A stretch of DNA of 64,000 nucleotides from Trichostrongylus colubriformis (GCA_963978905.1 OZ022256.1:29847426-29911425), one strand, 5' to 3'. Shown: positions 46,340 to 58,730, numbered from the stretch's first letter. The notes: generated from the sequence alone by a model not told the origin. A program made the numbers and translations.

Positions 46340-46366
46340 CGCGTTCACACTTTGCGCACCGAAGCC
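46340..46366 (+). repeat. Orphan left end of the TTA-type MITE family
   Basis: GGCCGCGTTCACACTTTGCG follows TCA and matches the left end of the PIF/Harbinger-like MITEs (GGCCGCGGTCATACTTTGCG). The right end is absent. A near-perfect fold-back begins immediately downstream. Confidence 0.55.
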
Positions 46367-46367
46367 A

Positions 46368-46419
46368 TCGATGGAAGACATCCTAACTTGAATGATTATG
46401 TTAGGATATCTTCCATCGA
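46368..46419. repeat. Short near-perfect fold-back, 20-bp arms
   Basis: TCGATGGAAGACATCCTAAC (46368-46387) is inverted at 46400-46419 with one transition. The loop is 12 bases. It lies directly behind the orphan MITE end. Confidence 0.8.
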
Positions 46420-47049
46420 ATACAATTCCTCACTGGAAGCAGATACGATCTACGACTAAGGTGGAAGCTGGTATCGTAACACTCCATATTACAATATTTT
46501 AGTCTTACAAGAACGTTAATTTCGTCGTTTCTCTAGTGAATTACCCTCCACACCACACTGGGAACCTGACCTCCTGGAACATTGATCGGAACACCTGCAC
46601 GCCACCCTGGGTCCCAACTGTCATCCCTGCCGGCGACGGTAAGATTGAAGTGTTAAAGGGACAGCGAGGCTTGGCCGCAACGTTAGATCGGTCGGTCGTA
46701 ACAAGGACGAGTCACCTCTCGAAAACCCCACATTTTTTCGTGTTGTCGATTTAGGCGGCAGGCAAAAAGGAGGAACATTCAAGTAGAATGCCATAATGTT
46801 TTAGCAAATAGTAAGACATATACAAAAGAACAAAAGCGAAAATGACAATGAGCGAACGGAAGCAGACCTCTCTTGTGAAGGAGAAAACGAAGAGGTCAAG
46901 AACGAAGTTTCCAAAAAAAAACTCGTTTCCTGTTGGCGCCTTCACTTTATGGCAATGGAGCGCGACAAGCGCATGTGCAGGTTTTTGTGTCTAGTGTTTT
47001 CCTCCCGAAGTTCTTTTTCTCTTATATCTCATCTACCGGTAGTGGTGCA

Positions 47050-47059
47050 TTTTCCAGCA
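47050..47059 (+). promoter_or_regulatory. Probable spliced-leader trans-splice acceptor before the PUS7-like start
   Basis: ATTTTCCAG ends at 47057, two bases before ATG 47060. No in-frame upstream donor can be paired with it: joining the upstream ATGGCAATG frame breaks the reading. A nematode trans-splice site is the simplest explanation and sets the start codon. Confidence 0.6.
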
Positions 47060-50000
47060 ATGGAACAGGACTTCGGTATAACAAATTATCTTGGAAATCG
47101 TGAAACCAGCGTCCCTTGCGTTTTAAAAGAACTCTATTCTGACTTCATTGTGCAGGAAGTACTTGGTGAGTGATTGTTATGTTATCCTTGTCCTCTGTAG
47201 TATCCCATAATTTAGTGACTTTACATTTCAGAGGATAAGACTGTATTGCAATTGAGAACAGCGGATGAGATTAAAGACTATGTCAAGGAAGAAGAGGATA
47301 AGGGCGTTGGCGAAACTGTTACTGTACCCTCCTTCATTAGTGCTGAACAGTTAGCGGATCTAGATGCTATTAATAAGATGTCAAAGCCGTTGCAAATATC
47401 TTGTGAGGTGAGTTTCTATCACTTTTTTAGTTTCGTTACAAGGCACGCTTATTTCACCTGTCAGACTTCACGATTGTGCAGTTGGCCATTATGCGATTCC
47501 GCATTCTGCGATGCTGTGACTTCGCATATGGACTCGCACAATCGCGATGTCTGACATAAACTTTACCGCAGTGTGAGAAAATATGCTTTCCATGGCTTTC
47601 AGCATTTGCGCTGTAAAATTTCGATGGTTTCTTGCAGGGCTTCAGCAAAGACGATCGGAAAGCTTTGCATGAATTCGTAAGGTTAAGGTATCACGGAACT
47701 TTGAATACTGAGACAAAAGAGAATGCGATCGAGGTTAGCTACTGCGGCATAGGCAGCCGAACGAGGTTCGCGTTGGTTTTCATCTTTAACTTAATTATGC
47801 ATTGTTCAAGTCCACCATCCACCCATCACACTTTACGATTCAGGAAGCGAAAACGGTGGAACAAGGATTGTCCTAATCATTGTCATTTCACGTTGGCGAA
47901 AGAGAACAAAGATACTAGTTACGCTCTCGGAGTAATAGCAAAATTCCTCAAGTTAGTTGGGTAATCAATAATCAATAAGATGAAGACAGCTCGAATTCCA
48001 GAACATTTCAGTGTAACTGTGAACACGTTTCGGACTCATGGAATCAAAGATCGTCGAGCTGTTACTTGTCAGCGTGTCAGCTGTAATCGAGTAGAGAAGG
48101 TTTCGTTTTTTCATAAAATTTCAAATTATATGGGATTTTCACAGTGACATGGTCATGTTCTTCGCACCGTTAATCAGCTGACGCATTTGCCAAATTCCAC
48201 GCAATTCCAATTCTCCTTTTGAAAATGTGCGCAAAGTCATTACCACATTACACAAATAATGCCTAAGAACAAGACAAGGTGTGAGTGCTAGTGGAGAAAA
48301 AACTCGCTACCACTCACACCTTGTCTTGTTCTTAGGCATTATTTACAGCTGGCAGTTCAGACGATTAGATCTGAACAATGCCTCATCATTTATTTTCCTG
48401 GTTCATAGAGGATAGGCTGTCTTCTGATCATTCGATGTTTTAGTTCTAGGCTCCTGAAGGGGTAGGTTCGAAAGACCTATTTTTTGATCCTCCGCTGCTA
48501 AGACAGCGTTCATAGTGGTGCGTTTGTGGAGCTGTGGAATTTGCGAAAAAAGGTTGGACACGTATCGATCGGGAGAAGTGGAAATTATGTTTATGTGCAA
48601 AGGCGGGATCAGTGTCTTGTGGTCAGACGGAAAATGGAAGTCTATCAATTCTCCCAGTCGACACGCACCTTTATCATTCGCAAGAATTTCGTATTTCCGC
48701 AGAAACGCAAATTCGCTGCCTAACGCTACGATCAGTGGACAAACTTCGAATCCCCTGCTGTAATAAACGGCAGTGGAAGTAGCTGTTCTGTGTCCTAAGT
48801 TTTGGTGGATCTGGAAAGGGCTTGTGATGGAAACATATGAATGAGGATCGAGTCCAGTATCTCAAAAACTTGTTAGAGCAAATGAATTTATTTGTGTTCA
48901 GGAGCGAATACTCAGCTTGAATTCTCGCCTCAGGGACATTATTGTCTATGATTTTGAATACGACAACGACGAACTGAAGATGGGAGGGCACTGGGGTAAT
49001 CGATTCAGTATTATTTTAAGGTAATTAACTTCCCTACGCAGTGGTTTTCAGACATTGACGCCGTTTCATAAGTTTCTTTTACATGTACAGCATTATTAAG
49101 AAGTATACCACCTGAACTACAGAGCACATTGGAGAGCCGTCTATCAGAACTGGGAGGAAATGGATTCATAAATTATTTCGGTGCGCTCTCCACTTTTTCG
49201 TCTCCCTCTGCCATTTTTTTAAATATTCACTTTCTGCTTAGGTATGCAACGTTTCGGTTCTTGTGGTACAAGCACAGCTGATGTGGGTAAATTCATACTG
49301 AAAAGGAATTGGGAAGCCGCAGTGGCACTCATTCTCAATAACGACCATCTTCCTGGTAATTTGCTTTCATTAGTATATCTTCCACCATTACAGAGCAATA
49401 CAAAAGCCACCATTTATAATCTGATCATGTCATTCTAAAGTTGTGCTCTAGAGGAGGTGAGTGAATTCTGACTTTAGGATATCTTGGAACTGTGGGAGAC
49501 GCTCTTCGATGCTGGAAGAAAACTAAAGATGCGTCACAGGCACTTCGATTTTTGAAAGGAAGTCAAGCATATGCATCCATTGAGGCAATTATATTCAAGT
49601 GTCTCGCTAAAGGCGGAACATGGCAAAAGGTTATTTTGTTCTTTCTGATTTCACACATTACCCTTAGGGTGTATCTCTGTGCATAACTTGGTACCATTCT
49701 GCTGACCTGATACCTTTTAGCAGCTATCGTTCCGTTACTTCCGTTTCATATCAATCACCTAGTTATATGCTTCGATTGCATACTGCTTTTAAGTGGTTTA
49801 TTTTGCCTGTTCAATCTTCCATTATACCCATGTTACCAGTGCAAAAAGGCATAGCTACTTTCCCTTTCGGTTACTGATACTCTATTAATGGAAGAACAAC
49901 CACCCGGAGTAATAAATACATTGTTGATGAATCGCTTCTACCAATGGGGCGTGTAACTCCTTTCGTAAGAAAGTGTTCCATTCACGTATTTCAGAGATGA

Positions 50001-53000
50001 AATCGAAAGGTGATAGGGAAAGAGTAAATAAGGATAGATAGGTAATAATAAAATGATGAATAGATAAAATAGATAATATAATAGCCAAAGAAAAAGCCAG
50101 ACAAGTAATGATACGGATAAAAGATGAAAAAAGAAGGGTTGAAGACAGAACTCTGAGCTGAGGGTAAAGATATCTCCTCTGAGCTACAGTCCCTCGCTTT
50201 TGTTTCGGCATCTGGACGTTTATCTAGCTATTCCCCACTGTAGTGTTCATTGTGATTTTATTTAGCTTGACGGCACGTTGATGATTTTTTATTCTTCTCA
50301 CGCTGCATAGTGAGGCATATTTTCTGCGCAGTTCTTTTGTATTAGGGTCTAATCATATCGATTTCACTTTAGCTTATGGCGTATATTGTTCAATACCGAG
50401 TGTATTGTTTACACAGTGTGCAGAAATGGCATCTGCATAAGGAGTGTTGAATGGTCATCAAGGCGATAAGTATCAGCCTTCATAATTTTCTATCATTATT
50501 TTCTAAGGCAACCTCATTTCTACAGCCTCTCATGTGCAGTATTCTTGCTAGTGGGAATTTTTATCAGCAAATGTATATGATTTCGAAAAGCGATCTGATT
50601 CACTGCAAAACCACACAGAATTCCTTTAGAATATGTATTGTTACTATTACAGTGAACCATGTTTTGCGTTGTTGTTCTGTGTCGCATTCATTAATACCAA
50701 CATTTTAGTGTATCACTGAAGCACTGCCCATCAATCTAAGAAGTTTGTACGTACATGCCTATCAAAGTCTCTTGTGGAATAAGGTGAGCTTACTGTAACT
50801 TCTCTCCAGTTGTGTTTAGTGGCACACTAGTTGGTTTCCTTCTCAAATTCTAGAATCAATTTAGGTTGTATCGCGTCGGATATCAGAAAATGGAGCTGCG
50901 GTGCATCCGGATGACGTGGGACAAGATGGGAAAAAGTTGTCGGCGGAAGCTTCACCATTTGACATTTACATACCGCTCCCTGGAAAGGCTTCTAATTTTG
51001 AGAAAAATTACGGTAAGCGCTCGTCTTGTGTTTTTTCGCCATTGGTCACTTCAAATAACTTTTATTATTAATCTTACAGTGTCACTGTGGTACGAAGAAA
51101 TGTTAGTAGAGGATGGTTTATCGGACTCTTCATTTTCTAGTTTGGAGGAGTGAGTTGTTGCTTATTACTTTTATGCATGTATCAATCAAATCTTTTCACT
51201 TTTCAGTCGCTTTTCTCTAGGAGAATCCGCAAGACCTATGTTGATACAACCTCTTGATGTTAAATGGAAGTTTATTCGATATTCAAATCCTAGGGCATAC
51301 CTGCAAGTAGGTCGCTGGTTCGAATTCGTGAAAGTTGAAATGGGTGCATAATAATATAGAGCTGTTTTATGACGGAATCACAACGCGAGCCATTGACGAA
51401 AGTGAAATGGTCGGAGATTTGATGGCGCTTCAAGTGCAATTCAGTTTGCCTTCGGGTTGTTATGCAACTGTGGCGCTGCGTCAGATTACGGGAACCGATA
51501 TGGGGAAACAATCCATGAAGGTAAGACCATTTATTGGTTCATCACGAAGTAACACTATATTGCCCATTTACTGCCTTTAATATGGTGGAAGCGTTGTTGT
51601 GACAAATGGCGCTATTCCTACTACCACGATCGTAGGTTAGTCCTGGATCAAAATCAACCCAGGCAAGCATTCATTTAGCCTACTAGGCCCGCCTGAAAGG
51701 AAGACGTTGGAGGAAAACATTAGTTTGTACGTGGTGGGCTTTATCTTTCTTTTTTTCTCTCTCTCCCTTTCTCTCTCTCGGTCATTGTGTATAACGCCAC
51801 CATGACACTGAATTCAGGTAAAATACAAGGAGAGATTTATATCGTTCTGTCTCATGCGTTGCAATTCCATTCTCTAAAAAGTAACAGAGAACTTAATTCC
51901 TCCGCATCTCTCAAACGACCCATTTCTTAACCGCATCGTAACATGTCATGAGAATCGGAAAACGTAGGACATTTGCCGACGATCTGCACAATGGTTGGAC
52001 AGAGGTCAAGCTTGTATCGACCAGCCTTGTGGTCATGGTAGCGGTATGTGGTCTGCGGCCGCTCTATCCATCATAGCTTTATTTACGGCGAAACCATTAG
52101 GCCACGGTCGTACTTTGCGCTGCCGGCGACAGGGCGTGGCTACGTCTCCCCTTATGCCACCCTGCCTCGTTGCCTGTGTCATCTCTACACCTCCTCCGTG
52201 CCACTCTCCCTCGCTGCCTGTGGACGCAGCCACGCCCTGCCGGCGGTGAGTATGACCGCGGCCTTACGGCTGAAAAGTACTATGAGGAGCGCTTGAGAGA
52301 TGCATCGCAAACTGCAGATCATGAGCCTTGTATCAGTAGCCAACAGGAAGAACCTGTCCTACTTCACCATACGCACGGCTTCGTGTCGCACAAACAAGCC
52401 TGACGGAGTTGAACGAAGTGCGCTATGGCATTCTGCCGCATCCATCGTTACTCATCTGACCGGGCTCTCACCGATTACCATTTATTCAAGGATCTGGGCA
52501 GTTTCCCTTGAGGGAAACGCTTCAAAACCTAACACGATGCTGAAACGCTTCAGCGCGAATTCATCTCCCTAGTTCTCTACACTAACCGAATTAATCAGCT
52601 CTTATCTTGTTGACAAAAGTCTGCAGATTCTCATGGTTCTTTCCTCGATAGATAAAATTTTGTATGAGCTGAGATATTCGCATTGAAAGTAACGGCGGAA
52701 AGCAGCAGAAATTTTGCGAACGACCTAACGGTAATTGAACTCTAGTCCATAGCACACCCATCGCGTCTGTGTGTGGTTTCTTCTTATATAAGACTCATAC
52801 GCTCGGGGTCGTTCCTTTTCTTCTGGCGCGATTAATAATTGACAATCCTCAGAACCATTGGAGTTGATAAATACCGCCAGAAAGATTATGATATTTCTCC
52901 GTTCTACCTGGTTAAAAATTGAATCAAACCTGCAGTAGTGAAGCTATGATTGCAATGTTGCATTAGGTTTGAGCAGCACCTTTTCGTGGATGTGGTTTAA

Positions 53001-53297
53001 GTCGCCTATTTTGTAGAGCTGCTGTTTGTCACCAGGTTTTGAAGAGATCATTTTTAAGCTTGGAAAAGTTGGTAGACTACAAGTACTGCGGGGGCTCAGT
53101 GGAGTACGATAATGCATACATTGAAATCGGATCATTTCTCCATAGAGCGTATTGTTCTATATCCGTTACAGAATCATGCGGAATCAGCTAAAAATGACTG
53201 GTCCATCGGTCAAAATGACAACCACGGTAACGCAGAATCTGTGCTGGAGAACAAAGAGCAGGAAACAGAATCCGCCTCAGAAGAAGCTTTTGTATGA
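47060..53297 (+). CDS. pus-7: PUS7-like (TruD family) pseudouridine synthase, 15 exons
   Basis: Exons: 47060-47165, 47232-47407, 47638-47765, 47844-47951, 48012-48099, 48902-49020, 49101-49180, 49242-49355, 49478-49629, 50709-50783, 50865-51012, 51080-51149, 51207-51306, 51362-51520 and probably 53172-53297. All phases match, giving about 582 residues (human PUS7 is about 660). It should isomerise uridine to pseudouridine in tRNA and other RNAs. TruD-family landmarks are the N-terminal DFGITNYLGN, HFTLAKENKDT, the catalytic block HGIKDRRAVTCQRV (Asp at about residue 186), GFINYFGMQRFG (about 262-273), LYVHAYQSLLWN (about 370) and FSLPSGCYATVALR near the end. The last exon adds an acidic Ser/Glu-rich tail. 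It is less certain, because it follows a 1.65-kb intron holding a MITE. Intron 5 holds a perfect 34-bp fold-back. Confidence 0.93.
48254..48344. repeat. Perfect 34-bp fold-back inside a PUS7-like intron
   Basis: Bases 48254-48287 are the exact reverse complement of 48311-48344, with a 23-base loop. It lies in the intron between exons 5 and 6. There are no MITE-type ends or target duplication. Transcribed with the intron it would form an uninterrupted 34-bp RNA hairpin. Confidence 0.9.
52100..52263. mobile_element. PIF/Harbinger-like MITE (TTA), copy 1
   Basis: The TTA target duplication (52097-52099, 52264-52266) flanks GGCCACGGTCGTACTTTGCG and its inverted partner ending CCGCGGCC. It is 164 bp and nearly the same sequence as copy 3 (57094-57266), including GACAGGGCGTGGCTACGTCT and CTCCCTCGCTGCCTG. 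It lies in the last intron of the PUS7-like gene. Confidence 0.85.
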
Positions 53298-53506
53298 AAA
53301 GATGGACTGATCCCTAGGGTTCGAGATTCGTAGATTCACGATGTTGTATTCTTGTATTGTTGCTATTTGCTCGTTTTTGTTACTATGTGCTAACTTGTTG
53401 ATTTTAATGAAGTTTGTGACCTCTATATCTGTAGTGTCCAGTTGGTATTCAACCATGTTTTCTTCGAAAACAATGTGTAATTCATTCGAAAACCTCTTTT
53501 CATCAG
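53298..53506 (+). promoter_or_regulatory. Intercistronic spacer with trans-splice acceptor
   Basis: About 210 bp separate the PUS7-like stop from the FBXO7-like ATG. The spacer holds an AATGAA hexamer (about 53407), a possible variant polyadenylation signal, then T-rich sequence. It ends in TCTTTTCATCAG at 53506, directly before ATG 53507. This layout fits a nematode operon with downstream (SL2-type) trans-splicing. That is inferred from spacing and sequence only. Confidence 0.5.
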
Positions 53507-56500
53507 ATGAAGGTGAGCGTAAAGAACAGAGCAGATGGGACCGTGTTTCAAATTGAAATTGAACCTAATGCAACGATGGGCGAACTTCGCTCAAAAATCT
53601 CTTCGGAACTCGGAAATTCGTGAGTGTCTTGAACTGATCTGTTTTCTCGTGAGCGAATTTACATGTGGGTCGCATTACAGTGAACCTATTTCATTTTCTA
53701 GTTGTGATCCGAGATCATTGAAGCTGACGCTTGGCGAGCAGCTATTGGACGATGCGGACTCTGTCACTCTTAAAAAGGCGGGCTTGGTGAGCGGTGACCG
53801 ACTGTTCATGGAGATGTATGTCTTTTTGTATTTATTATGGGCATTCGAACAGATATCTAAAACCGCAGTCATCGGCTATCAGCGTTGTTGGGCATGTGTG
53901 TCGAAGGCATCCGCGAAACGGCTAGCTTATCTATGAATCGTGTATGCTTTCTGAAACAGCGTTCAGAGTTGACTGTTCAGGGGAATGAAAAGGCAATTTT
54001 GTTGAATGTGCTCAGTTAACAAGTAGAGAGTAGGCAAGTGATTTGTAGTGCATCATAAAAGCGCTGACGAGCCGTCATTCAGTTGGCCATGTTACCCTCA
54101 TGGCATTCCATTTTCCACATTTCAAGCGAGCTAACGAAACTACTGGCTCAATTCGATCGGCAGTTTTAGTAAATGGACCGCCCTATGTTTTTGTGGGCAG
54201 TTGGCCTGTGGCGACGTGAACGTCAGATTTCGATCAGGATTCCAAACTGTTCCACATGCAACACGAGAAGCACTTGAGGCACTCTTTTTAGTTGCCTATT
54301 GTGGAAGGCGTAGTTGAAGACGGTGCTAGGTCTATGTGCTCGATGTTATTATTAGGTCGAGGTGGCTAAAACTATAAGGGGCTGCAAGCTGTAGCACTTT
54401 CAGCGTCAGTTAGTGGCGTCTTTTTCGTTTTGGAAAACATCAAAATTCTATTGATTACTGCGCACTGTGTATGTACTCAGAGATATACGCATACTATTTT
54501 TGCCTTTTAGAGGCTCCAGTGAGTCAGAAGCTGCAAAAGCGGGATCTCAAGATGTGAAGGCTGGAACCTCTAATGAAGATGATGATTCTCCGATGAAATC
54601 CGATGACGAGACGGACCCAACAACTGAATTCCGTGATAATGTGGCTAGAGCTGCAAGGAGTTACTTGGAGGACTCTGGATATTCCGTTCGTTTGTTAATA
54701 GCCTCGACCATCCTTGATAAGTATTTCGGCTTGCACTGCTATTCAGAACACTTCGTTGCAAACGTGGTCAGCTAGTCATGTCGCCGGTGCTGAGCTTCGT
54801 TTCGAGACCCGTGCTCAAAAACGAAAGTTGGACATCTTTGTTGTTATAACTGCGTTACCCCAGCCGAACTTGTCTGCTATTGTGAACGTTGGACGGATTG
54901 TTGGTGAGAGGTTTTCCAGTATGGTGCTTGTTGGGCCATCGTGATTCATTAAAATTTCAGTTGCTCTTTCAAGTAGCATTTGTATGAAAAAAAGGAGTTG
55001 CCCTACCAAAACTATTTTCAGATCAATCGCGGGAACTGCTTTCGTCGTTCGCTGTGCAACCTGCTTCAATTAAAGACAATGTCACTAATGGAGTAGCTGT
55101 TGCATTATCTGGTTCCAGTGAGCGTTACTGCGGTGTTTTCAGCTTTTCGTTTAATCACTCAGCACTTAATCCAAAACGGCTAAAATGAGCATCTTATGGC
55201 AGTTGCTACAGGAACAATATTTATATCTTGGACCAGCATGACATGTTCAGTATACACCACTTCTTGCACGATGAAGTTAGGCCGCTTTCATACTTTGCGC
55301 ACCGACGCCGTCTCCTGCGTCGATTTGACGCCGTCACGCGCGTGAAAAATATGAAAGCGGCCTTACACAGGGTTGGCTACTGGCAGGAAATCGGGGTCGT
55401 GCCTGCCCTCAGAGCGCTCCCACTTCGCCTTTGATCCGGCCACTTTGGCTTTTACCCTCTTCCGATTTCTCACTCCCTAAGCCTTCTGGGAGCTCGACTG
55501 CAATACTTGAACACATTCTTGGCGTCTTCCTGATTGTATTTCACTCCGTTGTAAAAGCTTCGCTCGCCATAGCTTGCTTTTATACTCTGCGATGCAGTCG
55601 CCAACCTATTTGGTAGCGCACATTGTGGCCCATTGTGTTTGTAACACCAATCGAACACCAGCACCAATGACCACATGGTGTTTTTTATCAGTTCATCAAA
55701 TAGTTGGAGCACGGGACGAAAATAGCAAATGGTCACTGACGAGCTTATAAATCTATGAGTCTATAAATAGTACAGTGCGTATCAAAAACATAGACGCACC
55801 CCCAACAGTAGCGTAACTGAGTTTTGTAGAAACTCACTACCAGTTCTCCTGTGACTATCGTGATCAGCATGCTCGAAAACCTAGGTTTACGAGATTTCAC
55901 ATATATTGGAGAAAAATTAGGCAGATTTTATCATCTGACTCCCATATGGACTGTATCGAAAATATAGACGCACCTTATCATTTATTACGATAACAAAACA
56001 ATACAAGCACACTAATAAATAATTGATGGGTCCCCCATGTTTGGATAACTTCAGAGACACGGTTTGGCATCGATTGTACAAGTCTATACAAGACGCTTAT
56101 AGATCTATGAGTCTATAAGTAGTATTACGGAAGATAAGAAAGTTTAGGCAAAGAAGATGAAGTAGATGAAACTCCATAGCACATCACCATCAAATGAAAG
56201 TGAGTCACAAGATATAATTACACCGAGTCGCTGAGTGAGATGGCAGCGAGGGTCAATTAAAGTGGGAGGGGGGATAGCAACTTTCTACCGACGTCGAAGC
56301 TCCTTCGCTCCCTAGACTCAGGCTAAAATTCATATCCCTTCCGCCTACATGAAAAAGCATCTGTCTCATCTGCTTTAGCCCAAGGCCAGGGAGGGAAAGA
56401 AGCTTCGACGTTGGTGAAAATTTTGCGTCTCCCCCCCACTCTGATTGCCCCGGCAGCGATTTCGCAGAGCGTGAAAGCGGTAAAGATTCTCTTTTCCGCA

Positions 56501-58355
56501 AAATCCTCTTTTCTGCAAATCTTGGCATTAATTAATTTCCTGTGCTACGTATCATCCTTATTTGGATAATTCTATATGAACAAAATATAATTCAGTTCAA
56601 AAAATATAATTCAATAACAAGCTTTTTGGATGTCAAGTTTTAGGTTCCCTTTTTGAATATGGATTCAATGACTTTCTCAAATGATGTACTGTTGTGCTAG
56701 GATGTTGGATGTGATCATATAGAACTCAGAAAGCAAGGAAAGGAAAACGTTGAAAAATACGTGACATCCGAAACTGTCGTAAAAGAAAACATGCAAATTC
56801 CTAGCTGAGAGCTTGCTTCCCCTTCAGGTGCGGACTCCAGAAATCAGAATTCACTTTTTTCTGCTTCTTTACATTCATCGTATAGGGGGATGCAAATAAA
56901 AATGACGCCTAGCACAGGAATTGGAAGGAATCCATGCGAACTGCTATCATTGGGAAATAGTGAACTGAAAACATTTGAACTGGACTTAATTCTGACTTCT
57001 CTCCATTCAAATGAAAACAGTTGGGAAACAAACAATATAGCGGCGTAATAAGTATAAATAAGCGTGAGACACGTCCGTCACGCGAGACTCTCAGGCTGCG
57101 GTCATACTTTGCGATGCCGACGGCAGGGCGTGGTTGCGTATATCTGCGTCTCCGCCTATGCCACCCTGCCTCGTTGCCTGCGTCATCTCTGCATCTCCCC
57201 GTGCCACTCTCCCTCGCTTCCTGAGTATGCAGCCACGCCCTGCTTGCGGTGAGTATGACCGCAGCCTTACGTACTGCAATTCACACCGAAAGGTATGCAA
57301 CGGGGACTGTCTGACAGAGGTATTGACCCCGGTAGAGACGCGGAATGCGGCCTGCGTCTCTGCTCGCCCACTTTTGCTGGTAACAGCGCAGTATGAAGGC
57401 GGCATCACGGGTTTCATCTGCGCTCACTAAATTCTGACTCACGCTATGAGGTCACAGACATACTCTTCTTATGTAGTACGCAGTGACTGTGAGTTTGTAA
57501 TAGTCGATGAGTTGACGGTTGTCTTTCACAGGAGTCACTGGTGTCACATTGGTTCATCTATTCTCACTCCGATGTATTCGCGAACAAATCCTGATGCACA
57601 TGGACCCGCGCTCTGTTACTCGTCTCTCAGGGGTGAATCGTCTGCTCCGATCAGTGCTGCTGGCGCCTTCTGTAGACAGGATGTATTGGATGCATATGTT
57701 AAGTCGGTACGTTGACATTAAATTCGGTTGTTTATTGGGACCTGCGAAGCATTATGAATTCTATTCTTTCCCAGTGATTTTGGTCAAGTGAAGGTGCAAG
57801 AGGCGCAACAAGCTGGTAGAACATTTCGTACAAAGTACCAAGAGGAATATGCTCATCAAAAAGCAGCACATCGAGGCAGTTCTCTGCTGGTAAGCGGTCC
57901 TGTTAGAACAAATGAGCCACACTTGATAAATTTGTTCAGGATCACGCCTACATACCATCTATACCCCGAGGAGGTATTATTGTGCCACCTAATCAGCCAC
58001 AGCCAGATTATCCAAGTCGTCCTTACCCGCACGGTCCTTTGTTCCCAGCTCCCGATCCTCTGCAACCCATCCCCGATCCAATGAATCCACTAGCTCAGCC
58101 GCCTCGAGTCAATCCATTCGGTCCAGGAGCCCCATTTGGGGGTCAAGGTGGTCCGCTGGGTCCACTTGGAGGAAGAGGTTTGTGTTCCTTATATTACTTC
58201 TCTTTCTCGAATATTATGATCCATTTTTAGATCCACAGAATCCGTTTGATCCTAACAACCGCGAGATTTTTCCTAGTCGTCCTAATCAGGGCGTTCCTCG
58301 TGGAGGGCCGCGCTACTTTCCTGCCAATCGCTGGGATCGCAATGATTTCATCTGA
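53507..58355 (+). CDS. FBXO7-like F-box protein with ubiquitin-like domain, 9 exons
   Basis: Exons: 53507-53619, 53702-53815, 54511-54685, 54747-54903, 55022-55117, 57532-57706, 57775-57889, 57940-58177 and 58231-58355 (TGA). Phases match throughout, giving 435 residues. The N-terminal ubiquitin-like domain (about 1-76) has KVSVKNRADGTVFQIEIEP and AGLVSGDRLFMEM. An acidic linker with DDDSPMKSDDETD follows (about 95-115). A beta-rich part (WSASHVAGAELRFETRAQKR, then DIFVVITALPQPNLSAIV) is in the position of the FP domain. The F-box is at about 225-270 (LRCIREQILMHMDPRSVTRL, NRLLRSVLL, MYWMHML). Then KVQEAQQAGRTFRTKYQEEY and a Pro/Gly-rich C-terminus with DP repeats and a WDRNDFI end. This is the FBXO7 order; the human protein is about 520 residues and acts as an SCF ubiquitin-ligase receptor and proteasome partner. 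The 2.4-kb intron 5 holds three MITE copies. Confidence 0.9.
55280..55362. mobile_element. PIF/Harbinger-like MITE (TTA), copy 2, short
   Basis: TTA duplications (55277-55279, 55363-55365) flank GGCCGCTTTCATACTTTGCG and an inverted end ATGAAAGCGGCC. At 83 bp it is the shortest member and keeps CACCGACGCC like copy 4. It is in intron 5 of the FBXO7-like gene. Confidence 0.8.
56252..56449. mobile_element. MITE, GTCAATTAA family, copy 2
   Basis: The left end GTCAATTAAAGTGGGAGGG and inner inverted blocks (GACGTCGAAGCTCCTT and AAGCTTCGACGTTGGTG) match 22203-22405. The right end is decayed (CACTCTGATTGCC). It lies in intron 5 of the FBXO7-like gene. Confidence 0.75.
57094..57266. mobile_element. 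PIF/Harbinger-like MITE (TTA), copy 3
   Basis: The inverted ends are GGCTGCGGTCATACTTTGCG and TATGACCGCAGCC. The flanks are TCA (57091-57093) and TTA (57267-57269), one base from a perfect duplication. The length is 173 bp, and it is close to copy 1. It is in intron 5 of the FBXO7-like gene, and the overlapping frames at 57064-57417 are by-products. Confidence 0.8.
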
Positions 58356-58359
58356 ACTA

Positions 58360-58725
58360 GTTTTCTGTTCTCCTTTTCACGTATGTAATTCATCAGCGAA
58401 AAAACTATCTTACCAACATAATAACTTAATTTAGCCTCTTGTATTGTGATATTGCTGAATTGCGGGAGTGTGTGCCATAAGGGCTAAAAATTCGCGTGGC
58501 CGATTCGTGTGAGCTAGGGGTGCCGCATTTAGTTGGGTCCGGAGACGATTACGCTCGAAATGAGGGACAGGACGCAGGCCTTCTTTGGCGCCCCTGACTC
58601 ACACATATCTCGTGACGGCGAACGTCGTATCAAATTTCCTGTCCTAATGACACACGCCCGAATTACGTTCTTGTCACTTGTTATACAACTAGTCGGATCG
58701 CCCAGCTGCCGCCAGGCACTCCTCC
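58360..58725. other. Downstream flank of the FBXO7-like gene
   Basis: No further exon was found. No AATAAA is visible within the first 100 bases after the stop, so a variant polyadenylation signal may be used. Confidence 0.35.
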
Positions 58726-58730
58726 TTCTC

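Noticed and set aside
46949..47059. Longer N-terminus for the PUS7-like protein from ATG 46949
   Set aside because: The frame is open, but an acceptor ends two bases before ATG 47060 and family similarity begins right after that ATG; the upstream part reads as intron-like pyrimidine-rich sequence.
47952..48000. In-frame stop after KFLK as evidence that the PUS7-like gene is broken
   Set aside because: A 60-bp intron (47952-48011) with proper edges removes it and restores the family reading into the GIKDRRAV block.
53112..53171. ATG 53112 as the start of a separate small gene, or as the N-terminus of the FBXO7-like protein
   Set aside because: The acceptor TCCGTTACAG at 53171 and phase 0 fit better as the last exon of the PUS7-like gene; joining it to the ubiquitin-like domain is possible in phase but would put an unusual tail before that domain.
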